7,980 bases of DNA, from NCBI GenBank assembly GCA_905235345.1, contig CAJOLO010000069.1:1-7980 (forward strand), given 5' to 3'. The stretch is from an uncultured Lachnospiraceae bacterium. GTDB taxonomy: Bacteria; Bacillota; Clostridia; Lachnospirales; Lachnospiraceae. Of this stretch, positions 1 through 6,297 are shown one piece after another. Made by a program: the position numbers and the translations under genes. Each line of letters opens with the position of its first letter. Position 1 is the first letter of the stretch. The notes under the pieces were generated by a model. That model had not been told where the DNA came from, searched no databases, and saw nothing but the letters and a program-made list of their open reading frames with translations.

Positions 1-837
1 ATTGTTCGGAACTTTAGACTTGTCAAAAACGTAAGTAAGAGAACCTTTATGTCCACTCCAAGTAACAGAACCGCCATTACCCCCAGAACCCTTATTTCCT
101 GAAGGTTCATTACTATTCTTTGGATTAGTAATCAATAATCCATTTCTAGTTCCAGATGATTTTAAGAAAGATGTAGAATAAAAACCACTTCTTTGACAAT
201 TATCTACTAGCTTATTAACTAAGGTTTGCCCTCCTCCTTTTTTCCCGATAAAAGCTTCAAAATGCAAATGATTCCCATACTGATTCTCGGAAGTACCACT
301 TCCTCCTACACTTCCAACCACATCACGCACATCAACATGACTACCATTAGGGTGAACACCATTATTAACCTTACTCAAATGTTGATAAAGCGTATAATAG
401 GAATAAGTACTATCTAAAGGATGCTCTACTATAGCATATCGCCCTCTTCCAGAATCAAGCTTATTATGGTAATATACCGTTCCCGCTCTTGATGCATAAA
501 CATTTGCTCCTTTGGGTGCACCAATATCAACTCCATAGTGCAATGCCGATGTATGATAAATATCACTCCAGTTATCTTTGTAAGTCTTACCATTATGAGT
601 TATGTTATGAGTTCCATCATGTTTATATCCACATAATAAACATTTACCTCCTCCAGCACACCCCGCATAATCATTAAAAGCATTCCAATATGTAGCCTCA
701 AGGGGAAAAAGCCAAATACCATCGTCTCTATTTATTTCAGATGCTTCAGCCACCTTTGGCTTTAATGTTACCCCACCAAACATAAATAAAAATGCAAAAA
801 TACTCATTAATAATCGCTTCATCCATTTCTTCCCCAT
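1..837 (-). CDS. Secreted M23-family metallopeptidase, C-terminus cut by window edge
   Basis: Reading leftwards from ATG at 837, 279 codons stay open to base 1, so the gene is partial. Residues 1-32 form a signal peptide: a basic start (MGKKWMKR), a hydrophobic core, and a likely cut after VAEA. The peptidase domain spans about 98-200 and carries the M23 zinc signature: H100 and D104 in HYGVD, the YQHL segment with H153, and H190/H192 in GNHLHF. Enzymes of this family are zinc endopeptidases that cut peptide cross-bridges of peptidoglycan outside the membrane. Between signal and catalytic domain lies an unusual cluster, C60, C66, C69 and H73. A Gly/Ser/Asn-rich linker (about 240-257) follows the catalytic domain and leads to an unidentified C-terminal region beginning VTWSGHKG. 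GGGAG lies 9 bases before the ATG. A c-di-GMP riboswitch and terminator precede the gene. Family assignment is firm; the biological target is not known. Confidence 0.93.
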   Translation of the reverse strand, partial: MGKKWMKRLLMSIFAFLFMFGGVTLKPKVAEASEINRDDGIWLFPLEATYWNAFNDYAGCAGGGKCLLCGYKHDGTHNITHNGKTYKDNWSDIYHTSALHYGVDIGAPKGANVYASRAGTVYYHNKLDSGRGRYAIVEHPLDSTYSYYTLYQHLSKVNNGVHPNGSHVDVRDVVGSVGGSGTSENQYGNHLHFEAFIGKKGGGQTLVNKLVDNCQRSGFYSTSFLKSSGTRNGLLITNPKNSNEPSGNKGSGGNGGSVTWSGHKGSLTYVFDKSKVPNN

Positions 838-864
838 AATACTCTTCTCCCTTCTTCTGTCCTT

Positions 865-897
865 AAAACAAAAAGTGCCACCTTCGTGACACTTTTT
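865..897 (-). terminator. Riboswitch expression platform: intrinsic terminator before the M23 peptidase
   Basis: On the minus strand, AAAAAGTGTCAC (897-886) pairs with GTGGCACTTTTT (881-870) around a GAAG loop, giving 12 pairs with one G-U, followed by GTTTT. It sits between the c-di-GMP aptamer and the peptidase ribosome binding site, where a regulated terminator would be. A possible antiterminator is AAAAAGGGC at 920-912, which could pair with the GGCACTTTTT arm with one mismatch. The hairpin is seen directly; the switching mechanism is inferred. Confidence 0.85.
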
Positions 898-937
898 GCT
901 AATAATAATTTGCCCTTTTTAGCACTATACATTCTCG

Positions 938-1008
938 TTAATGCAACTGGCTGCCATTTCACAGGCCCTATAGCTTTGCGTCACTAAGTTTCCTTAGGTT
1001 TGCTTATA
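938..1008 (-). promoter_or_regulatory. Cyclic-di-GMP-I (GEMM-I) riboswitch aptamer
   Basis: The minus strand matches the class I c-di-GMP aptamer pattern in order. GCAAACC (1003-997) leads into a hairpin CTAAG-GAAA-CTTAG (997-984), which is the tetraloop arm that docks in this fold. Next comes the highly conserved GACGCAAAGC (982-973), then TAGGGCCT (970-963). Last is the second arm TGGCAGCCAGTTGC (956-943), matching the family's GG-AGCCAG-UU-CC arm. These riboswitches sense the second messenger c-di-GMP. A terminator hairpin follows 41 bases downstream and then the M23 peptidase gene, so the switch probably decides whether transcription continues into it. Most described members with a downstream terminator are OFF switches, but the direction here cannot be settled by eye. 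The outer closing helix is the least clear part, so the ends are approximate. Confidence 0.88.
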
Positions 1009-1053
1009 TTTTACTTATACGAAGTATAACACCTTCCTTTCTTTATTCTTGTG

Positions 1054-1082
1054 ATATAAATGGTAATATACAGCAAGCACAA
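1054..1082 (-). promoter_or_regulatory. Candidate promoter for the riboswitch-peptidase transcript
   Basis: On the minus strand, TTGTGC (1082-1077) and TTATAT (1059-1054) are 17 bases apart, about 50 bases before the aptamer. Both boxes are only moderate matches to the sigma-A consensus, and other AT-rich pairs nearby are possible. The position is right for a leader containing the whole riboswitch. Confidence 0.3.
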
Positions 1083-1253
1083 TGTTCCATAATGCATTTA
1101 TTTATCCAATTAAAACAACTTAAACATACTTCAATTTAATTATCCGTATCACATATAAATCCTTCTTCCAGCCGTTCCACATAACAATCTATATGTAATA
1201 TAAAGAAAAACGAATATTTTTTAATAATTCACGTACAAATATTATATATCAAT

Positions 1254-1292
1254 TATACTCAATATATTAAGTATAGTCAAGATATTAAGTAT
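1254..1292 (+). promoter_or_regulatory. Operator-like half-site repeats upstream of the Cro/CI regulator
   Basis: TATACT (1254-1259) and AGTATA (1270-1275) flank AATATATT, making a 22-base palindrome with one mismatched pair. The 11-mer ATATTAAGTAT occurs at 1264-1274 and again at 1282-1292, exactly 18 bases apart. Together these give one reversed and two forward copies of a TTRAGTAT half-site, ending about 25 bases before the regulator's start codon. This suggests autoregulation by the small HTH protein. The surroundings are AT-rich, so some of the repetition could be chance. Confidence 0.45.
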
Positions 1293-1317
1293 GTTATTCT
1301 AAGCAAGGGTGATACCA

Positions 1318-1521
1318 GTGATTTCATACGAACCATTTTTCCAAACCATATTAAAGAAGAACATTACGATATACCATCTGATATACAAAGAGGGCTTATC
1401 TGCAAATACATTTCAACGCATGAAAAATGGAGAAGCAATAACCACAAAGACCTTAGATACATTATGTTTCATTTTAGATTGCGAAGTCGAAGATATAATC
1501 AAACATGATAAAACACAATGA
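1318..1521 (+). CDS. Small Cro/CI-type (XRE) helix-turn-helix regulator
   Basis: This encodes a 67-residue protein that is almost entirely one helix-turn-helix domain. It begins ISYEPFF and continues through an alpha-helical HTH (LIYKEGLSANTFQRMKNG), then ITTKTLDTLCFILDCEVEDII, the typical ending of single-domain Cro/CI regulators common in Clostridia and their mobile elements. Such proteins bind short operators as dimers. I place the start at GTG 1318, not at the in-frame GTG 1309. GGTGAT just upstream (1308-1313) complements the 3' end of 16S rRNA at suitable spacing, and relatives usually begin M-I-S-Y-E-P. It is the only plus-strand gene, transcribed away from the M23 peptidase. Repeated half-sites precede it and a hairpin follows. 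Its target genes cannot be read from the sequence. Confidence 0.82.
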   Translation: MISYEPFFQTILKKNITIYHLIYKEGLSANTFQRMKNGEAITTKTLDTLCFILDCEVEDIIKHDKTQ

Positions 1522-1526
1522 TAGAA

Positions 1527-1570
1527 AACGGATAGATTTGAATTATACAACTCAAATCTATCCGTTCTTT
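1527..1570 (+). terminator. Intrinsic terminator after the Cro/CI regulator
   Basis: Bases 1527-1541 and 1552-1566 form a perfect 15-pair stem (AACGGATAGATTTGA with its complement) around a 10-base loop, starting 5 bases after the regulator's stop codon. The plus-strand tail TCTTTCT is a weak U-tract, while the minus-strand tail TTTTC is slightly better, so it may act in both directions. Confidence 0.7.
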
Positions 1571-1652
1571 CTACTACAAAATCACATACCAAAATACAGA
1601 TACATAATCCCAATTACAACAATTATACCCAATCTATTACCTATGTGCAATG

Positions 1653-1702
1653 AAAAAAACAGGAATCTATCATACACGCAGATCACGTGATAATAGATTC
1701 CT
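1653..1702 (-). terminator. Strong intrinsic terminator downstream of the pseudouridine synthase
   Basis: On the minus strand, AGGAATCTATTA (1702-1691) pairs with TGATAGATTCCT (1672-1661), giving 12 pairs with one G-U. An inner CACG/CGTG stem lies in the loop. The hairpin is followed by G and seven T (1659-1653). It lies about 90 bases after the pseudouridine synthase stop and is the best terminator in the window. Confidence 0.88.
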
Positions 1703-1790
1703 ATTTTGATATTAGACGAAAATAATTATAACTACTCCTTCTTGCCCATTCATCCGTCAGTCCAACAAACAAGCTTTCTCCGCTTCTTAG

Positions 1791-2492
1791 TCAAAACTCC
1801 TCCAGCTCAATCACATCAAATGCATCACCTTCCGGCTCCTGCTTGAATACCATATGCTCCCCGGTCCTCGGATGCTCGAACTCAATTCTTGTGGAATATA
1901 AAGCCATCTGCTGATACTTCTTCTTTGTCTTCATGAACTTAGGATTGTATTTCGTGTCGCCGTAGATTCCTGCATTTCTTCCTGCCATCTGCACTCTTAT
2001 CTGATGATGACGCCCTGTCACAAGCTGGATAAGTACATAGGTGAGCATTCCGTCATCCGTCTCCATAACATCCAATACCTCGTAGTCAAGAATAGCCTTC
2101 TTGGCGCCCTTGGTTCCCTTGGCAACGATTTTACTGGTATTAGTCTTTCCGTCCTTTAGAAGATAGTCCTCCAGGGTTCCGAAATCATCCGGGAGTTCTC
2201 CCGTAAGCACAGCCTGATAGAACTTTATCATAGTTCCGTCCTGAACCTGGTCGGACAGATTGGCCGCAGCCTCCTGATTCTTGGCAAAGACCATAACTCC
2301 GCCCACCGGTCTGTCAAGTCTGTGCACCATGGCCAGATAAGGCTCCTCATCCATATGCTCCCTTTCATAAATATGATTCTTAAGATACGTAAGCAGATCC
2401 GTATCTCTGCTCTTATCTCCCTGCACAGGAACGCCGTAAGGCTTTACGCAGACTATTATATCCTCATCTTCATGTAAAATATCAACCTTCAT
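1791..2492 (-). CDS. RluA-family RNA pseudouridine synthase
   Basis: A 233-residue enzyme that isomerises uridine to pseudouridine in ribosomal or transfer RNA in the cytoplasm. The catalytic motif is MVHRLDR at 55-61, with D60 the predicted nucleophile. The C-terminal family motif VTGRHHQIRVQM lies at 158-169 and ALYSTRIEFEHP at 197-208. The opening DIIVCVKPYGVPVQ is also typical. There is no N-terminal S4 RNA-binding domain, so this is the short single-domain form. The usual HRLDRDTSG is HRLDRPVGG here, a mild variation. The exact RNA target cannot be predicted. GAGG lies 10 bases before the ATG. The gene begins 74 bases after the response regulator stop with no terminator between, so the two may be co-transcribed. 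It ends at a strong terminator. Confidence 0.93.
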   Translation of the reverse strand: MKVDILHEDEDIIVCVKPYGVPVQGDKSRDTDLLTYLKNHIYEREHMDEEPYLAMVHRLDRPVGGVMVFAKNQEAAANLSDQVQDGTMIKFYQAVLTGELPDDFGTLEDYLLKDGKTNTSKIVAKGTKGAKKAILDYEVLDVMETDDGMLTYVLIQLVTGRHHQIRVQMAGRNAGIYGDTKYNPKFMKTKKKYQQMALYSTRIEFEHPRTGEHMVFKQEPEGDAFDVIELEEF

Positions 2493-2566
2493 AATAAAAC
2501 AACCTCTTTCTTATATATGATAATCAATAACTTCCCATGCCGACTAACGTCTTTATGTTTTCATTA

Positions 2567-3244
2567 CTAAGATATAAACCGATAACCAACTCCCCATACC
2601 GTTTCGATATACTGAGGATTAAAAGGATCTTTCTCTATCTTCTGCCGTACCCTTTTCACATATGTGGATACTGCACCACTGGTTCCTTCTACGGCTTTCT
2701 GCTTCCACACGGCATAGTATAACTCATCCTTTGCCACAGGGATATTACCATGCTGTGCCAGATATAACAGAATGTCAAATTCCTTAACTGTCATTATAAT
2801 TTCTTCGTTGTTCAGATATACCTTACGGTTCAATGATTCAATTATCAAATCCCTCACTCTTATGTGTCCAAATAACCTTGTAAGTCTCCGGAACTGATCT
2901 ATCCTCGCCTGTATTCTTGCAATAAAAGCCATCTCCTGAAAAGGTACGGTAATATAATCATCTGCCCCTAACTGGAACACTTTAATCCTTGCCCATTCAT
3001 CATCCGTCTTCGCAACGACCATCAAGGGTATCTCTGTATATAATCTTACCTTTTCCACCTTGTCAAAAAAGAACCTTGCATTTTCACAAGCTAATATAAC
3101 AACATCCTTATGCGCCAGATTCTTCTCAAAATTATCTTCATCCTGAATATCCATCTCTACCACTCTATATCCGCTAATACAAAGATAATCCTTTATATAA
3201 CAATCTTCCCACCGCATATCCTTAAGCATCAAAACATCATCCAA
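2567..3244 (-). CDS. OmpR/PhoB-type response regulator with degenerate receiver domain
   Basis: A DNA-binding regulator of about 225 residues. The C-terminal winged helix (about 127-225) is standard: MTVKEFDILLYLAQHG, then GAVSTYVKRVRQKIE, then ETVWGVGYRFI. The N-terminal receiver (about 1-118) keeps the fold pattern (GYRVVEM, KDVVIL, QLGADDYITVPF) but not the phosphorylation chemistry. The expected phospho-acceptor Asp after VVIL is Ala52, the conserved Lys before PF is Val100, and only one of the two acidic pocket residues (D9, in LKD) seems to remain. I prefer the TTG start at 3244: AGGGGG lies 9 bases upstream, and it places the first beta strand (VLMLKD) where receivers normally begin. 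A longer frame starts at GTG 3301 but has no nearby ribosome binding site. No histidine kinase gene is adjacent. It is probably phosphorylation-independent, and its targets are unknown. Confidence 0.88.
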   Translation of the reverse strand: MDDVLMLKDMRWEDCYIKDYLCISGYRVVEMDIQDEDNFEKNLAHKDVVILACENARFFFDKVEKVRLYTEIPLMVVAKTDDEWARIKVFQLGADDYITVPFQEMAFIARIQARIDQFRRLTRLFGHIRVRDLIIESLNRKVYLNNEEIIMTVKEFDILLYLAQHGNIPVAKDELYYAVWKQKAVEGTSGAVSTYVKRVRQKIEKDPFNPQYIETVWGVGYRFIS

Positions 3245-3316
3245 TATCTTCTGCCCCCTTTGTATATTCTCATATAACAAATGAAAATCCCGAACCGACA
3301 CGGTTCACACGAAATG

Positions 3317-3352
3317 CCTCAAACAAAACAAGACTGCAAAATATTTTGCAGT
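3317..3352 (-). terminator. Palindromic hairpin between murA and the response regulator, probable murA terminator
   Basis: Bases 3333-3352 are a perfect 20-base palindrome, ACTGCAAAATATTTTGCAGT. On the minus strand it is followed by CTTGTTTTGTTTG, a T-rich tail, about 80 bases after the murA stop. A terminator is the simplest reading. It also lies about 90 bases upstream of the response regulator's preferred start, so an operator for a dimeric regulator is the main alternative. Confidence 0.6.
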
Positions 3353-3429
3353 TTCCTTGCTTTGCCTAAAATACAAATGAAAAGATTATAATGATATTGG
3401 AGCTTGGGATACTCCGTAATGGAATTATA

Positions 3430-4731
3430 TTAACTAACTTTTAACTTGAATTTCTGAATATCTTTATCTGTCTCGACAACCTCAATCTGACCGCCAAGGC
3501 CACGAAGCTTTTCATCAAACGCTTCATATCCGCGTTGGATATACTTGATGTCTTCGACCACTGTAAATCCATCCGCAACAAGACCTGCTATAACAAGTGC
3601 AGCCCCCGCTCTAAGATCCGGTGCGATCACATTGGCACCTGTAAATTTATCAACGCCATCAATAATGGCAGTATTACCCTCTACTTTTATCTGACCGCCC
3701 ATGCGGAACAGCTCATCAACATACTTGAAACGATTCTCGAATATGCTCTCCGTAATAATAGATGTACCCTCTGAAAGAGCAAGAATAACCGCCATCTGCG
3801 GCTGCATATCTGTAGGAAATCCGGGATATGGCAAGGTCTTAATATTGGTAGAGCCAAGCCTGTGATTGCTGACAACCCTCACTGCGTCATCATACTCCAT
3901 GACAACGGCACCAATCTCCTTAAGCTTTGAAGATATTGCCTCTAAATGCTTAGGTATGACATTATTGATTGTTATATCACCCTTGGTTGCAGCTGCAGCA
4001 ACCATAAATGTTCCCGCCTCTATCTGATCCGGTATAATGGAATACTCCGTACCTTTTAGTTTCTCCACTCCGCGAATTCTGATAACATCCGTACCGGCAC
4101 CTTTAATATTAGCTCCCATACTGTTAAGGAAGTTCGCCACATCAACTATATGAGGCTCCTTCGCAGCATTCTCAATTACAGTCTTGCCTTGTGCCATGAC
4201 AGCCGCCAGCATAATATTAATAGTCGCACCTACAGAAACCACATCCATATATATATGATTACCGACAAGCTGGTCTGCCTCTACATGAATCATACTGCTG
4301 TGAATATCGACACTTGCACCTAAAGCCTTAAATCCTTTAATATGCAAGTCAATCGGACGGCTACCGATATTACATCCTCCCGGTAATGCCACCGACGACT
4401 TCTTATATTTTCCAAGCATTGCACCGAGAAGATAATAAGAAGCCCGAATCTTACGGATAAATTCATCATCCACACAATTATCTGCATTGGGATTGATCGT
4501 TCCTCCGCAGATTCTTACAGTGTGTTCATCTATGTAATTAACTCTTGCACCAATACCTTCGATTGCCTGCAAAAGTACTCTCGTATCTCTAACATTAGGA
4601 ACGTTCTCAACCACAACCTCTTCATCAGTCATGATCGCTGCAGCAAGTATTCCGAGTGCTGCATTCTTCGCTCCTGCGATGGAAACCTCACCAACCAGCG
4701 GATTACCACCCTTTATAACATACTGTTCCAT
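3430..4731 (-). CDS. murA: UDP-N-acetylglucosamine 1-carboxyvinyltransferase
   Basis: A 433-residue cytoplasmic enzyme that transfers enolpyruvate from phosphoenolpyruvate to UDP-GlcNAc, the first committed step of peptidoglycan synthesis. The N-terminal substrate-binding motif GAKNAALG includes K22. The catalytic cysteine is C120 in LPGGCNIGSRPIDLH, corresponding to Cys115 of E. coli and the residue alkylated by fosfomycin. Later family motifs are present: PDQIEAGTF, LPYPGFPTDMQPQ with the conserved Asp, and APDLRAGAALVIAGL. Length is slightly above the usual 417-430. The start ATG has GAGGTG five bases upstream and a clear promoter about 55 bases upstream. Many Firmicutes carry two paralogues (murA and murZ); which one this is cannot be decided here. 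It appears to be transcribed alone. Confidence 0.97.
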   Translation of the reverse strand: MEQYVIKGGNPLVGEVSIAGAKNAALGILAAAIMTDEEVVVENVPNVRDTRVLLQAIEGIGARVNYIDEHTVRICGGTINPNADNCVDDEFIRKIRASYYLLGAMLGKYKKSSVALPGGCNIGSRPIDLHIKGFKALGASVDIHSSMIHVEADQLVGNHIYMDVVSVGATINIMLAAVMAQGKTVIENAAKEPHIVDVANFLNSMGANIKGAGTDVIRIRGVEKLKGTEYSIIPDQIEAGTFMVAAAATKGDITINNVIPKHLEAISSKLKEIGAVVMEYDDAVRVVSNHRLGSTNIKTLPYPGFPTDMQPQMAVILALSEGTSIITESIFENRFKYVDELFRMGGQIKVEGNTAIIDGVDKFTGANVIAPDLRAGAALVIAGLVADGFTVVEDIKYIQRGYEAFDEKLRGLGGQIEVVETDKDIQKFKLKVS

Positions 4732-4787
4732 TATTGCACCTCTATAATATAGTTAAGAGCCCACTATTAGCAAGCATAACTGTGCCT

Positions 4788-4815
4788 ATTATAGCATGAT
4801 TCACGAATTTGTAAA
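4788..4815 (-). promoter_or_regulatory. Sigma-A-type promoter with extended -10 for murA
   Basis: On the minus strand, TTTACA (4815-4810) and a perfect TATAAT (4793-4788) are 16 bases apart. TGC immediately precedes the -10 box, giving the extended TGnTATAAT form. The -10 box is about 57 bases before the murA ATG. Confidence 0.8.
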
Positions 4816-4817
4816 TC

Positions 4818-4882
4818 TTTTTTACATAAAAACTAAAAATTTTTTAGAAAATCTTAAGAAAATTTACATAAAATGTAAAAAA
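4818..4882. repeat. AT-rich nested inverted repeats between pyrI and murA
   Basis: TTTTTTACAT (4818-4827) and ATGTAAAAAA (4873-4882) are perfect 10-base inverted arms. Between them lie CTAAAAATTTTTTAG (4833-4847, 7-base arms) and TTTACAT-AAA-ATGTAAA (4863-4879), which shares its right arm with the outer repeat. The block sits between the pyrI stop and the murA -35 box. It may end pyrBI transcription, act as an UP-like element for murA, or bind a regulator. No GC-rich terminator stem is present here. Confidence 0.6.
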
Positions 4883-4938
4883 CCACAATAGTAATTCATC
4901 GGTTCATTCCTGCAATTCGCAGACATAAACCCATATTC

Positions 4939-5376
4939 CTACCAGTGAATGACCTCACCTTGATTTTCAGTTTCACAATAAAGACACCGGTAAATCCTTT
5001 TTTTTCTGTCTGTCAATTTGAATATCTGCTTAATACCCTGCTCGGTGGTGGTGATACATCTTGGGTTTTTGCATTTTACCACATTAACGATCTGTTCCGG
5101 AAGATCCACCTTCTTCTTCTCAATAGTATTGCCATCCTTAATAATACTGACGGAAATTCCGGGATCCACATATCCCAGTATATCAAGATTAATATCGTAA
5201 TCCGGATGGTCAATCTTGAGAATATCCTTTCTTCCCATCTTACGGCTCGTGGCATTCTTGATTATTGCAACTGAACAATCGAGCTCATCTAATTTCAGAT
5301 ACTTATACACTAACATTGCTTTTCCCGCTGTTATATGATCAAGTACAATTCCGTTCTGTATACTATCTATATTCAT
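4939..5376 (-). CDS. pyrI: Aspartate carbamoyltransferase regulatory subunit
   Basis: A 145-residue regulatory chain that binds nucleotide effectors and joins PyrB catalytic trimers into the allosteric holoenzyme. The N-terminal nucleotide-binding domain carries NGIVLDHITAGKA and the hallmark NATSRKMGRKDILKI. The C-terminal zinc domain has four cysteines in the expected order: C102 and C107 (CKNPRC), then C131 and C134 (CLYC). Its ATG overlaps the pyrB stop as ATGA, and a GGAGGAGG ribosome binding site lies inside the end of pyrB, so translation is probably coupled and subunit ratios are kept in step. It is slightly shorter than E. coli PyrI. No clear terminator follows. Confidence 0.96.
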   Translation of the reverse strand: MNIDSIQNGIVLDHITAGKAMLVYKYLKLDELDCSVAIIKNATSRKMGRKDILKIDHPDYDINLDILGYVDPGISVSIIKDGNTIEKKKVDLPEQIVNVVKCKNPRCITTTEQGIKQIFKLTDRKKRIYRCLYCETENQGEVIHW

Positions 5377-6293
5377 ACCTTCGCCTCCTCCAACAGTTTA
5401 AGTATCAGCGCCATTCTTATATACTTTCCGTAAAGTGCCTGCCTGAAATAGCATGCTCTGGGATCGTCATCCACCTCTACGGATATTTCATTTACCCTCG
5501 GAAGAGGATGCAGAATGCTTAAATCCTTCTTCGCACACTTTAATTTCTTCATATCTAATATATATGTATCCTTCAACCGGATATAGTCTGCCTCATTGAA
5601 GAAACGCTCCCTCTGAACTCTCGTCATATAGAGAATATCCAGTTTATCAATAACCTCATCTATGGTCCTGACCTGCTCATATTCAATTCCACCCTGTTCG
5701 AATACCTCCTGACGAAGATACTCTGGTATCTCCAATTCCTCAGGAGATATCATGATAAAATGGATATTCGAATATCTCGACATCGCCTTGATAAGCGAAT
5801 GCACTGTACGACCGAATTTCAGATCTCCGCAGAAGCCGATAGTAAGGTCGTTAAGCCGGCCTTTTTCCCTTCGTATTGTAAGTATATCCGTAAGAGTCTG
5901 GGTCGGATGGTTGTGTCCGCCGTCACCGGCATTAATTATAGGAGCGTCTGACTTCATCGCCGCAAGACAGGGTGCACCCTCCTTAGGATGTCGCATTGCA
6001 ATGATATCCGCATAGCACGAAACTACCTTAACGGTATCTGCCACACTCTCTCCCTTCGTTGCCGAAGATGAATCTGCCGAAGAGAATCCCAGCACATTAC
6101 CTCCAAGTTCCATCATAGCCGCCTCAAAGCTTAACCTTGTACGGGTACTCGGCTCAAAGAATAATGTCGCAAGCTTTTTTCCCTCACAAGCATGAGCATA
6201 TTTGTCCGGATTCGCTATGATGTCATCTGCAAGATCAAGCAGTTCATCAATCTCCTCCACACTTAAATCCATAGGATCAATCAAATGTCGCAT
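5373..6293 (-). CDS. pyrB: Aspartate carbamoyltransferase catalytic subunit
   Basis: A 306-residue cytoplasmic enzyme that makes N-carbamoyl-L-aspartate from carbamoyl phosphate and aspartate, the committed step of pyrimidine synthesis. All the expected motifs are intact: carbamoyl-phosphate loop FEPSTRTR (STRTR at 49-53), the loop SSSATKGES with K80 reaching into the neighbouring active site, HPTQ at 129-132, RVQRER at 225-230 and HPLPR at 262-266. AGAGGAG lies 7 bases before the ATG, within the end of the upstream membrane-protein gene, whose stop is only 4 bases away. pyrI follows with a 4-base overlap. The three genes therefore form one operon. No other pyr genes are nearby. Confidence 0.97.
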   Translation of the reverse strand: MRHLIDPMDLSVEEIDELLDLADDIIANPDKYAHACEGKKLATLFFEPSTRTRLSFEAAMMELGGNVLGFSSADSSSATKGESVADTVKVVSCYADIIAMRHPKEGAPCLAAMKSDAPIINAGDGGHNHPTQTLTDILTIRREKGRLNDLTIGFCGDLKFGRTVHSLIKAMSRYSNIHFIMISPEELEIPEYLRQEVFEQGGIEYEQVRTIDEVIDKLDILYMTRVQRERFFNEADYIRLKDTYILDMKKLKCAKKDLSILHPLPRVNEISVEVDDDPRACYFRQALYGKYIRMALILKLLEEAKV

Positions 6294-6297
6294 AATT

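Noticed and set aside
226..677. Two plus-strand open frames of about 62 codons
   Set aside because: They lie antisense within the M23 peptidase gene, have no protein-like composition and no ribosome binding sites, and the minus-strand frame carries a full M23 motif set.
1015..1029. Inverted repeat TTATAC-GAA-GTATAA resembling half of a loxP site
   Set aside because: Only part of a loxP arm is matched, there is no 8-base spacer with a second 13-base arm, and no recombinase gene is present. It is better seen as a small hairpin in the riboswitch leader.
1264..1292. Two identical 11-mers as the beginning of a CRISPR array
   Set aside because: There are only two copies, 18 bases apart, far too short and too few for repeats and spacers, and no cas genes are present.
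1309..1317. GTG at 1309 as the start of the Cro/CI regulator
   Set aside because: The ribosome binding sequence GGTGAT overlaps this codon and fits the GTG at 1318, which also matches the usual N-terminus of the family.
4945..5522. Plus-strand open frames of 60-109 codons over pyrI and the start of the pyrB 3' end
   Set aside because: They are shadows of pyrI and pyrB, whose motifs are complete on the minus strand.
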